A stretch of DNA of 64,000 bases from Rallus limicola (Eukaryota > Chordata > Aves > Gruiformes > Rallidae), in the NCBI GenBank assembly GCA_022605955.1, contig JAKCOZ010000001.1, positions 15,244,146 through 15,308,145 of the forward strand, in the 5' to 3' direction. The position numbers and the translations under genes were made by a program. Shown here in pieces: positions 13,701 to 25,700 of this stretch (position 1 is its first letter; each line of letters starts with the position of its first letter). The notes under the pieces are model-generated. The model had not been told where the DNA came from, did not search any database, and saw nothing but the letters and a program-made list of their open reading frames with translations.

Positions 13701-16700
13701 AAAGTTAACGGAGCCGCTCCACAGCTCTGGGCTACGTAGGCATTTCAAAGCCAGAAAAATGGTGCAAGGCTTTGTTAACGTCAAATGGAGTATGATTTTA
13801 CAATAGGCTCTCTTCTGACATGTTAGCTCTGCCCTAGATTGCTGAGGGAAGCAGTGAAAGATTTGTGCCCTCTTGACATTTTCAGAGGTCGAATATGAAG
13901 TCCTCTGTCATGTTGCCAGCCCCGAGAGCTACACAGTGCTTGTTTCCAGAGGACTACTCATGAGAGACTGAAATTGTTCTTTACAAGATACTTCCTGCAG
14001 CAGTTTTGCAGTACTATTTAATGTGAATGTGTTTGGGGGAGGGTATTTCTTATTATTTGCTTGTGAATTCTTTTCTTCTTGGCTTTATTCTTCTGTATGT
14101 AAGAATTTTCCTGGACTACATATGACATCAGCTGAACTCCTGCAGTTGACTTCCCTGAGCATTTGCTATGGTCCGGGAAATGTCACTTAAAGTTCATGTG
14201 GTGCCTCTTACTGATGGCAGAGTTGGGCAGGAAGGGGAGAGTAAAGCATTACTGCCGTGCCTGCACGTCCCAGGGGTAGGTAGAGAGCTTTTGAAGACTC
14301 AAGAGGAGGCCTGCTTCACCTGCCTCCAGGGTAGATTTTTATACCAGTTTGTATATTGCACGGTATCTTTGCCCAAGTGTACCTGAACTTCTATTTCACT
14401 TTTCTGTAGTATGAACACAGCAAAAGAAATGCATGTGTAAGTTCGCACACGTGCATGTGCACAAGCAATTTGTGCAGCTTGAAAAGAGTATTTCTCAGTA
14501 TTATTTGTTGCTTGCTCTTCATCGAAGTATGATGGTCAGACTGGTGGAGTTGATGTCTCAGCTAGGCAGTGAAGCTTTTTGTATTATTTTTGCAGTTATT
14601 GCAAAACTGTATCTCTGCCCTTACTTTGGTTTATCCCAAAGTGCAGTCAGTGCACTCCCATTTCACTGCTTGCATAACTTTCTCTGGTGATTTCTCTCCA
14701 TAACCAGACTGTACGAAACTATCTTTAATCTGAACAGGAACTATTTGCCCCACCATTGTAGGGGGCTGTATACTCACTTGTTATGATTTGTATTCAGCTA
14801 TTGCTAATTTATTCTACAAATTATTCTTCATTCACTTCTGTAGTCTGAATCCCATCTCTGATGCCCTGGTGTGTTCAGAATTCCTGGCATACAAACTAAG
14901 TTCTCTTTTTTACACCACTGGTGTGAGAGACTTTGTTTAGATTTTGTAGGGCACGTGGCTGTCTTAACACTTTGGCTGCTCCATTTTATTTTGTAGTTTC
15001 TTACATTGCATCTTTGCATTGTGAAGTTACATTTGAAAAATATTGGTTTTAAGTGACAAATAATACAAGTAGACTACTTTTCATAGGAGCTAGATGCAAT
15101 ACTTTGGAGTTACTAACGTATGAGTTTAGATTTCTGTCTTCAAAAAAGAAATCTTTAAAGCTGAAATTTTCTAACTTTGCCATTTAGCTTGATGGTAACT
15201 TAGAAACTTCACCAGGCAGTTTTAAGTATGAGTATTTCAGAAATATGAAAAGAAATTCCTGTGTTCCCTTCTGCTAGTTCTGAATACAAGTCACAATGTG
15301 CTTGCTTTAAAAAACAAGCTACTTGTAGATTTGGGAAAGCTGTGAGGAGCTAGTGACGCTTAGCGTTGTCACCATGTTTCTCTGGTTTTACTGTGGGACG
15401 TGAGGCTTGTGTGCTCCAGTGGAGCCAGGCAGAGTGAGAGATTCCTCCAGGGTTAGTACCATCCTGGACAGCAGGGGATCAGTTTCTTAAAACATGATCT
15501 ACTTTGGCTGTGGCTGTATACAGGGCCTGAGGGGGCAAGGAGGTCTGTTATATGGAGAACTGCTGTTAATTCCTTGGGTCTTGGTTTTCTGGCAACAGGC
15601 AGGTGTACTTTCCTGTCCAAGCGTTCCTGTTCTCATGATAGTTTCTCTTACGTGGAGCAATATATATGTCCTGTGGACCTGCAGAATTTGCAACCAGCCC
15701 TTGCATGTACACAAAACACAGGTGCAGGTTAAGGAAAGACTTGGAGCTTCCTTTGACATTAAAAGGTAGTAAAGAGGATTTACAGTTCATTAGGATCCTC
15801 CCCCATCCTTCCAACCATTTCATGTATCTCTTCAACATTTTAGTGCCGTTCCCTCACATAAAGGTCCTGGATATCCTACTCTATGTTGAAGCTTGTAAAA
15901 GGCATTTGTTGGGGGGCTGTTTTTGACTCAGTTTCTTGGACCCAACTTTGCGAACAGTGGTTAGTTTGACTAGAAGTATACACGGATCAATCTCTTCAGC
16001 AACACACAAAAAGTCCAGGTCAGTTCCTGTAGCTTCTGTGCTGTCAAATGGAGCACGTCAGTTCACGTTGCTATATACCAGCTGGAGATTTGCTCCAGTA
16101 TGTTGAAAGATGAGGTGGCAGTTGCTGTAGTGTATTTGTTAACTTAGTTGGCCTGAATTGATACTCAGTGAGAGAAACTTCCATTATTCTAATTCATTGC
16201 CTGAATGTTTTCCTCTCAACAGCTCTGAAAAGTCCAGCTGCATTTCATGAACAAAGAAGGAGTTTGGAGCGGGCCAGGGTAAGATGCAATATTGTCTTTA
16301 ATGTTTGGGGGAAGTCAGGAGTAGCGTGTGTGATGTTTTGGGCATCCTGTAACTGTTAATTAGATGTGGAAAGGAACTGTTCATATTCTGGATATACTAC
16401 AGCAGCATGTAGCAAGATGTGTATTGGATGGGGTGGTGATGTAACCTCAGTGAACTAATTGTGCCTAATCCCACTGAAGTTGGTGCCTGGATTTCCCCTG
16501 GAGTCTTCTTTCTGGAAGTCAATAATACTCTTCTTCCCCACTGTCCATATGCTTTATATTTTTATATTTATGGTGCCTGTTTTGCCCTTAAAGGCTCCTG
16601 TCATGTGGCACTCAGTTCCACCTTTGAGGAGAGTGTATAGTTTCTCTCTTAGCTGCACGTGCACTTATTTATCTAGTACATTAGACATGAAAAATTTAAT

Positions 16701-19700
16701 AGAGAGGATCCCCCTAAAAATCTTATAACACTAAAATCACACAGACTTCTGGCTCTATAAAAAGAGGAAGCCAGACGTCACACTTCATGAGGCACCTTTG
16801 CTAACTCGGGGGTTTCTTGATGATTTCTGTTCCTCAAAAGGCCTCTGGGGATTTTTTTTTCTTCTGATTAGCCTACAGGGGAATAAAAGCTGTTATGACT
16901 GCTGGACTAAGTTTTGTTTTAAAAGTGAAAGCAACATAAGTAAAAAATAACAGCTGTGATTACAACTTGTAAGAGAGTGTTAGCACTTAATGTGGAAGGA
17001 TTGGAATGACAGGCTTTGCACTAAGACCGGTGTACCAAAAGCTTTTGCTTCTTCTTCCTCTTTGTTCCTAAAACCTTATTAATTAATATTTTGGTGTGGA
17101 CAGTTGAGCAAGTGTAGTTCAGCTTTCTGATTAATTCTTATTTTCTCTGAAGACCCATCCTGATGGCCAGCACTCGCCAGTCCATTACTCACTGCTCCCA
17201 GATACCCATTCCTGGGCTGTGTAAAGGGTAATGTGGTCAGCCCAGACAGGGTCATCTCTGTGCATTGCTGTGGTGCATTCTCCAAAAAGGAGCTAAAAGC
17301 AGTTCTGTAAATGAAGTGAGACTTGTCATAGTATTTAGATTTTGCCTATCAGAGGGCTGTGTGGGTCTTTAACTTAAGAAATAACATCTTCAAACAAATA
17401 AAAAGACTATGCCCAAAGAACAAGTTGACCCTGAGTGGCAGAAGCATATGAAAGTATTTGCTGTGAACAATGGAATTGGTGCATTTAATGGAAAAAAGTC
17501 TTTAATTCCACCCTGACACAAGTTCGTGGCGCTGCATAAAAGGGGAAAAGAGGGCTTTAGCTCATGAGGAAGTCCTATCCAATTTCTGTTCTGCAGGGCA
17601 GCGGTGCAGTGATTACAGTAGAAGGTCATCTTTAGAATAAGCTGGGTGCTCTGGGACAGCAGATATACCCCTTCTCTGACTTGTGTTTATTTAGGTCTCA
17701 GTAACAGCTAAAGATGGTTGTTTCTTTTGTTTGTGCTGTGCAAGATAACCCTGCTCCTGTGTCTGATCAACTGAAATTGTATTTTGCTGCAGACAGAGGA
17801 CTATCTGAAACGGAAAATCCGGTCCCGTCCAGAGAGATCAGAGCTGGTTAGGATGCACATTCTAGAAGGTATGGCATGTGCTAAACAGGACGGCATCAAC
17901 CATAAACTTTATCACAATTACTTATTCAACAGCTTTCTATTTTGCCTCTGACCCCCAGGTCTTTCTTGCAGTTGGGAGCAGGCAGATCATGCCTCTTGCC
18001 TGGTGTCTTGGGAAGGTTTCAACTCTGCTTGCATGGGGATTCTCAGAAAAATCTGTTAGGTGAACTCACATTGTGCGGTTTTGTGTAGCAGAGCAACAAT
18101 GACATAGACTAACTGTGGATTGCTCTTCTACTGCGGGAAGGCACTGTAAAATATCTAAGAGGGAGCGAGGCAGATTTGATGTAATTAGTAAGTGCCTCAC
18201 TTTCAGAGAGGAAATACTATGCTGCTGCTGAGCACCACATCTTTGGACACAACTGAAAGGGAAAAGATGAACAAGAATGGGGTGACAATGAGAGCAATGA
18301 AATCGTCTTATTCTTGAGTCATGATGGCTGCCATAGTTATCGTAATAGCTTAAATATACATAATATCTATATCTTTATAGTGCTTAGTTATCTGTTGTTA
18401 TCTACAACTATTTTTGTACAGTTACTGTAACAGTTCTATACTGTTACCCACAGTTACCTTTCTGAATAGAAGTAAAATACTACTGAAGTGCCCAGGTTGT
18501 CCATTGCTGGATTGATGCCATTTTATTTACTTTTCCCTGAACAGAGACCTCAGCTGAACCCTCCTTGCAGGCTAAGCAGCTGAAGCTAAAGCGAGCCAGA
18601 CTGGCAGATGACCTCAATGAGAAGATAGCGCAGAGACCAGGTCCCATGGAGCTGGTGGAGAAGAACATCTTGCCTGTGGAATTGAGCCTGAAGGAAGCCA
18701 TTATTGGTAAGGCCAGAGGAGGATCTATGTTGATGGCATTTCCCACAGGTCACTCTGATTTCCTGTGAATTCACCTGCCTGTCTAACTGAGTGTAGTTCC
18801 ATGGTTGGTCTTGTTTTCCAGCCTCAGAATCACTGACTTTCAGCCCCAAGGAGGGAGTTCTGCTTTTCAGAGTGACCTGTGGGAAATGCCTCTGAGAGTT
18901 CTCCCCAGATAGTGCTATGGAGCCATTAAATTACAAGAGAGTATGGACATCCCAGAATAACGTGAAAGGAATTGCATACCCTAGAGACTTGAAAGACTGT
19001 TGAAGATTGCATTCCCTAAATTCTCATTTTAAAAATCCCTCTCGGTATATATGTGTCAGCAACCCTGGTCAGGGAGAACCCCCTGACTTAGATCAGGGTG
19101 AGGAGACAGAACATAAACAGGTGTGATGAAACAAAAGCTGTCTGTGAACTTAAAAACTTCAGAGGGTTCAACCCCTTTAAAAATAAACCAGAACAGATGT
19201 AAATCATGCCAGTGCCATTCCAAGGGCTGAAAGGAATGCTGAGGAATAGCCTTCCCACTGCCTCAGCAGTGCTCTTTCCCGTCTCCCAGACTGAGCGGTC
19301 TGTGTGTGTCTGTGGTTATTCATCCCCATAAACATGCACAGCTACTTTAAAGACAAATGGGACACAACTGTGAGGAAGATGGAATACTTTTCACGAAAAG
19401 GGAAAAGGACAGTGGGGTGGGAAAGCCTGGCCTCACTATTGCACAAGAAGTGGTTGAGGAAGAGAAAGAGTGAACTTGAGCATTAGAGATGTGGCTTCCT
19501 TCTGACTGAGCAAAATATATCTCTCTGGATTTCTGTTGTTTATACATTAAGTGCAAGTTACAGTATTTTCCTGCTTACCAGGATTAATTTGAGATCATTT
19601 AATCTAAAAAACATTAGTACATTGCACATGTGCACTCACGTGTATTTATCTGCTGGATGTGTAGATGGACTGAAATGCTAATAGCAGTCAGGGCCACCTC

Positions 19701-22700
19701 TTAACCCATTGCCCTTGTTGCTTGTAAGACTAAAGGACAATTTGTGATTCTGTTTTGAAGAGGGATTCTACCTTCTGCCACATGAGACGAACACCAAAGA
19801 ACCAATCACTTAACCTGACATTATCTAACCTTCTTCTATTCTTTGGGGCCCCAATGATGATCATAGAAGCCATGCCATAGACCTGGTCTTGTTTGGCTAA
19901 GAAGCAAAGCAAATGGCTCACCCTAATCTGCATCATTTTATTAGACTGATAGCAGAGATGAATGTAAACACTTAAAACTGATCCAGGGCTCTCTTCTCTC
20001 ATTTTTAGTTGGTGCTTTAAGGACAACTTAGATACGACTCTTTCCATGCCTTCACCATCTTTGTGAAACATCTAGTGAAATTTCTTATTCCGCTTTAAAG
20101 ACCACAGTTAATATTTGTGTTCTTAGTTGGACAGGTGAACTATCCAAAGGTTGCAGACAATTCCTCCTTTGATGAGGACAGCAGCGATGCCCTGTCCCCA
20201 GAACAGCCAGCCAGCCATGAGTCCCAGGGGTCTGTCCCATCGCCAATGGACTCCCGGATCTGTGAGCCTCTCCCTAGCACCACTGGCGCATCACTAGCTC
20301 AGGTGAGAATGGTGGTGGCCTTCTGCAGTGCACTGGAGCTTCACAGCTACTGCTGATGTGTGGCAGAGGATCCTAAAAAGTGAGACCAAGGGATCCTTGA
20401 AAGGTAGAGTCTGTGAGATTTCACAAGGGGACGTAGCTCTGCATGGTGTTGGTGAAGTTCTTTGGTTATTTAGAAGCCCCCATAGTGGTACCATGTGGGG
20501 AAGGGGAGCACCGTTACTTGGCGGTACAGCCTGTGTGCGACTGATTCTGGCAGGCAAAGCTGGGACCTAGAGCTGTGGGGTTTTCCTTTTCCTCCCTGTG
20601 ATGTTGTGCTGCTGCTCAGGGATGACTGCAGCGGTGGGTTAAAGGAGTCTGCTTAACAACTTGAAACTGTACTGCCTCTCTGTAAGTGGACACTTCCTGA
20701 ACTGTTTCCCTCCTTGTATGTCCATTCATGATGGCTTTTTATGTCCCTACAGGGCACATCCCAATTGCAGATCAGCGCAGACTCCAGCGAAACACTTTTC
20801 CTACCTGAACAGCCACCCCCACCTCTGCCACCTCCACCTCTTCTGCCCCCTAGTCTTACCAATGGAGCAGCTCTTACTCCTGCCAAGCCCCCACCAACAC
20901 TCATTAAGGTACTGCTTTGTCTGATTTCTTCATTGTTGTAGTCTGAAGGTAGTTACTCTGAAGAAGGTCCGAAGTTGGAAGTATTGTGTTAACAGATGCA
21001 AAGCAAGGAAAGCTTATTTCTCACTAGTGTGTACCTCTGACACTAGCTGTGACATATTTAAAAGGTTTTTCTGTTTCGTGATGTATTCACCTCCTGTAAA
21101 ATGGGTCCTGGATGCAAAATGTCTTGAAACAATCAGTGTTATCCATAATTAGAGTCAATAAGTCTGCACTGGATGAGCAAATGATCTGGTGTTCTGGGAA
21201 AGGTGACCTACATTATCATAGACTCTCCTGAGAGTCTGTCATAATCATAGACTCTCCTGAGTTGTAAGGGACCCATAAGGACCATTGAGTCCAACTCCTG
21301 ACTACACACAGGGCCAGCATAGGACTGAGTGCAATGTCCAGACGCTTCTTGAACGCAGTCTGTTTCAGTGCCTGGCCACCATAGAATCATGTAATATAAT
21401 ATAATATAACAGATATATAACATGTTATATAATAATACAATTATGGTCCAGTGTAAACCACTGTGGGGGTTGTGACTATACTGTTGCCTGAGTTAGGAAA
21501 GCTTGGAAAGACCCTAAAGTCAAATATGGAAAATTCTGAAACTAAAATCTCATTGTGTGTTATGTTGTTTCATGGGCTGTTATGTTGTTTCAGTGCTTCC
21601 ATTCTTATTTGCTTCCTCCTTTTCTTCTAAACAGCAAAGTCAGCCCAAGTCTGCTAGTGAGAAGTCGCAGCGCAGTAAAAAAGCCAAGGAGTTGAAGCCG
21701 AAAGTCAAGAAGCTTAAATATCATCAGTATATTCCCCCGGACCAAAAGCAGGACAAAGGAGCACCTCCCATGGATTCATCCTATGCCAAAATACTGCAGC
21801 AGCAACAGCTCTTTCTCCAGCTTCAGATCCTCAACCAGCAGCAGCAGCAGCACTACAACTATCAGACCATCCTGCCAGCCCCACCAAAGTATGGGTCTTA
21901 ACTGGCAGCTCTCCCTTCGGAGGCACTTGCTTTCCCAGTCCTGTTATCGGAGACGTGTTGTGGGTGTGAGGTGTAATACACTCAGTGTTGTTAGGTTACA
22001 GAGGCCTCAGAAAGGTCTAGTTTCAGACCAACCAGACAAAAGCAGCTGAAGTGAGTGGGTTGGCAGATGTAGTCAAAGTGGGCATGGGTATAGTCAAAGT
22101 CACTGGTGACCCAGATGTTTCTGAATGTGTATGATTGTTGACACTGAGGGCCTTCACAGTGCCTTTACACCTTGGTTTTGATGCCTGCGTTTTTTCTTTC
22201 CCTGCAGGCCTCCAGGAGAGCAGCAGAGTGGTGCCAGTGCCCCTGCTGTACGCAATCTCTCTGCTACCGTCAGCAGCGCGTCTTCAGTATCCTCTGGTTC
22301 CAGTGGGCTGATGCGACAGAACAGTAATGCTGCGGTGGGCAAGCCTGGCCCTCTCCCTGCCAACCTAGATGAGATGAAGGTAAATGTCCTGTTGTAGCTG
22401 TGCGGCCCCTTTCTGGTCATTGCAGACCCTTTTATTCATTGTCAGAGGGCAGTACTGAATGGTGCTGCAGTCCCAGAGCAGGGCTGAAGTGGACTGACAG
22501 GAGTTAGTGATAGCAGCTGGTATTCCTGCCCTACAGTGTGCGCCTGAGGTGCAGGTTTCTTGGCCTGCAGGAGACTTACGTAGTCCTTTGCCCCATGGCT
22601 CTGGTAGCTGTTAGTGGCTTTTCTGGTTACAGTGTATGTTCTTTTAATGTTGCCCGCTTTTTCCGTCATATCAGGTAGCGGAGCTGAAGCAAGAGCTGAA

Positions 22701-25700
22701 GCTGAGAGCCCTGCCTGTCTCGGGCACAAAGACAGACCTGATTGAGCGTCTCAGAGCTTATCAAGAGCAGAACGGTGCAGCCAGCCAAACAACCCCCACT
22801 CCCAAGCCCAGCACAGCAGCCATCCTCCCAAAAGCTGCCGAAGTGGTGGTCGCCTTCCCAGCTGCGAGGCTGAGCACAGGGCCAGCCCTGGTCACCACTG
22901 GCATTGCACCAGCAGAAGTAGTTGTGGCCACAGTCACTGGTGGTGGTGTGATGAAGTTTGGCAGCACAGGCTCAACTCCTCCTGTTTCTCCAACTCCTTC
23001 TGAGCGCTCGCAAATGAGCACAGGGGATGAGAACTCGGCCACTGGAGACACCTTTGGAGAGATGGTGACTTCACCCCTGACCCAGCTCACCTTGCAGGCA
23101 TCTCCAGTGCAGTTCCTGGTGAAGGAAGAAAGCTCCAAGTCTGCTTCCTGCAGCGTAAATGCGGCACCCAGGTCAGAGCGGTGTACCACTGGTAACAGCA
23201 GAGATGCAGAAGTTAGGGACAAAGACCAGATGCTGCAGGAGAAGGACAAGCAGATCGAGGAACTCACCCGTATGCTGAAGCAGAAGCAGCAGCTGGTTGA
23301 GATGCTTAGACTACAGCTAGAGCAGGAGAAACGCTCTCAGCAGGCACTACCAGTCCCAGCAGCTGCAGGAGAAGGAACGGCCCTTGCCTCCAACCCAGTA
23401 GCATTTGGCACCCAGGTCAAGAGTGAAAACGGTTTCCTGAGTTGCCAGTCTGCAAAGCAATCCAGTGGCCAAACAGACCAATTCAGCCCTGCACCGACCA
23501 CTAGCCAAATGGACACTTCGAATCCAAGCCCAGTGCCAAAGAAAGCCGTGATGGTGAAGCAGGAGGTGCCAGCCCCGGAAGCAGAGCCGCAATGCCAGTC
23601 TCATAGCCCGCGGCTTTTCCTTGGCCAGCAAGGGAGCGCCCTGAGCAACCTCATCAAGGGCACCCCTCCCCCCACCCTCATCACTGACTCAACAGGGACC
23701 CACATCGTCCTCACCGTGACCAAGCAGAGCGCAGAGAGGCAGGGCCTCTCGCACCCCGGGAAGGCAGGGAGTAACTGCCCGGCCTTGCAGGTAGGCGAGG
23801 GTTAGATCGCATCCCTGGTTAGATCACGTCCCTGCTGCAGGCAGTTGGCTTCTCCTCTCCCTTTTTCTGTTCCTATGGTTCAGGTTACTGTCAGGTGACT
23901 TAATGGGTTGGAAATTGAAATGGAAATGGGCGGTAAATCCAAAATCTGAGTCGCTTGCTCCATGGCTGGCAGCTCATGGCTTTGTAAAGCAGAGCAGTAT
24001 AAGCAGAGCTTCAGCAAAAAGACTGGAATTTGTCAGTGGTGAACTCTGTACAGCAATGCACAGCTGACTCTGTGCATCACAGGCTGTTCAGCATTCTTCC
24101 AAGCACATGGTGCTGCCCTTCGTCAGGCCCAGGCTGAGGCTTAGAGGACAAGGATTTGCTGCTGCATTTCACTGGTTTTTGAGAGAACAGCCATGCCTGT
24201 GGTAATATAAAAAACCAAAGTGTATTTCACTGGTCCTTTACTGGAGGGATTGTAGTCACAGTGATAGATAGGTCACCTTGTCTACCAAGAGCTGAAATCA
24301 GGCCCTGGGAGCAGACTCTTCGCTTTTTGACTGCTCTTTGTTTTAATGTCTGTCAGTATTTCAGTGTTAACAGTCTCTCATCAGAGATGATCTACAATTC
24401 CCCTGCTGCCATGAGCTCAGCACTTCAAAGAAGTGTTCTGAATGTCTCTTCCAGGAAGGGATAAATATGCCCAGGTTTTATGGTGTAAGTCAAACCCCGG
24501 CATCTTCCATGGCATCGGAGAAGATTTGCATTCTCTGCTGCTACATTTTTTGCACCTTCTGCAGGGCAGGTGGCAGTGTCCGCTGTCAGCAGCAGGTACT
24601 GAGCAGGCTGCCTTTTACCATGTAGCTGGTGAGATGCCAGGCAGTTGTCTGAATAGCAGCAGCATCCATTGTCACCCTTGGTACCCCAGGGTATCTCACC
24701 TGAACTCCAGACACTGCTTCAGAGGGACATGGGTCCTGTGTCAGGGCTGCCAGCCCTTGAGGGGTGGCATGGATAGCTGCAGGATTTAGTGGTACTACCT
24801 CCTCATTTACAACTCTGAAACCCACCCTGATCTGATTTCTCTGCTTGGTGAAGCAGAATGATTGACTGAATTTCCTAAAGAATGAAGAGTAGGGGAAAAC
24901 AAACTTCATAAATCCTTTAGGAAACACAAGCTTTGTTCCATGTTTGTCTGGGAAGTAGCTTCTCACAGATACCCTTTTCCTTCCAGAGAGTACAATCATC
25001 ACCCGCTAAAACTCCCAGCCAACCGCAGTGTCAGCTACCGGCAGGCACCCCTCAGCAGCCCGTGCAGCAGCAGAAGCAGCAGCCCACGCCGCAGCAGAAG
25101 CAGAAGCCCCTGCAGCAGCAGCAGCAGCCCAGAGGACTAAACCAATCTGCCAGAAAGGTAGCTCTCTGCCTGCTCCCATTTTCCCTTTATTTTAGTTTGC
25201 CTGCTGCCGGGGTTTGTAGCAGTACTGGGAAGCAGGGGCACACGCGCAGTCCTGGTCAGAGACCATCATCACTGCAGATGAGGTTTCACGAGAGCTTCTG
25301 CCACAGTTTGCAGCTGCATGGAGTGTTTGGTTTTCACTTTGAAGGTGACAGCAGAAGGGGTGCCTGGCGTAGCCTCTCCATTCTCCTGCCTCCTGCTGAA
25401 CTAGGTGTGATGGAGGTATGGAGAGGGTATGAGGTTTCAGGGGTCCTAAGTGTCCGTGAGGTCTTCCCCTATGAGCACACTTGGAAGTGATGTGGAGGCT
25501 TTGCAGCACAGAACTCTGGGGTAAACCCTGACAGTTCACTAGCGTCTGCCTTGTGGTCCCACGCCTGGGCAGAACACTGCCTGTGTTTTGAAGAGGCATT
25601 GTCTGTCAGTTAACAACGATGAGAGGCCAGGGTGGGCAGCCTTGGCTCACAGTGGTGTCCCTGATTCTTGAAGACGTGCTGCTGAACGTAAAAGGTGGTT

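Larger units (their letters stand above)
1704..16222 (+). other. MRTFA: Large MRTFA intron (14.5 kb)
   Basis: The intron splits the proline codon just after RPEL1. It is AT-rich and, apart from one degraded CR1 LINE at about 12240-13270, I recognise no transposon, exon or RNA gene. Small perfect inverted repeats occur at 6850-6873 and 8660-8694. Open frames inside it have no splice support and no recognisable protein. Confidence 0.85.
20909..21634 (+). other. MRTFA: MRTFA intron with CR1 fragment and AT repeat
   Basis: The intron carries a short antisense CR1 piece (about 21215-21390) and an adjoining AT-rich simple repeat. Nothing else is recognised. Confidence 0.8.

Noticed and set aside
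16810..16880. Possible C/D-box snoRNA (TTGATGA ... CTGA)
   Set aside because: The C box does not fit RUGAUGA, no terminal stem is visible, and the spacing could be chance.
22761..23267. 168-residue open frame on the minus strand
   Set aside because: It is exactly antisense to the large MRTFA SAP/leucine-zipper exon. The frame is a shadow of GC-rich codons, has no splice support and matches no known protein.
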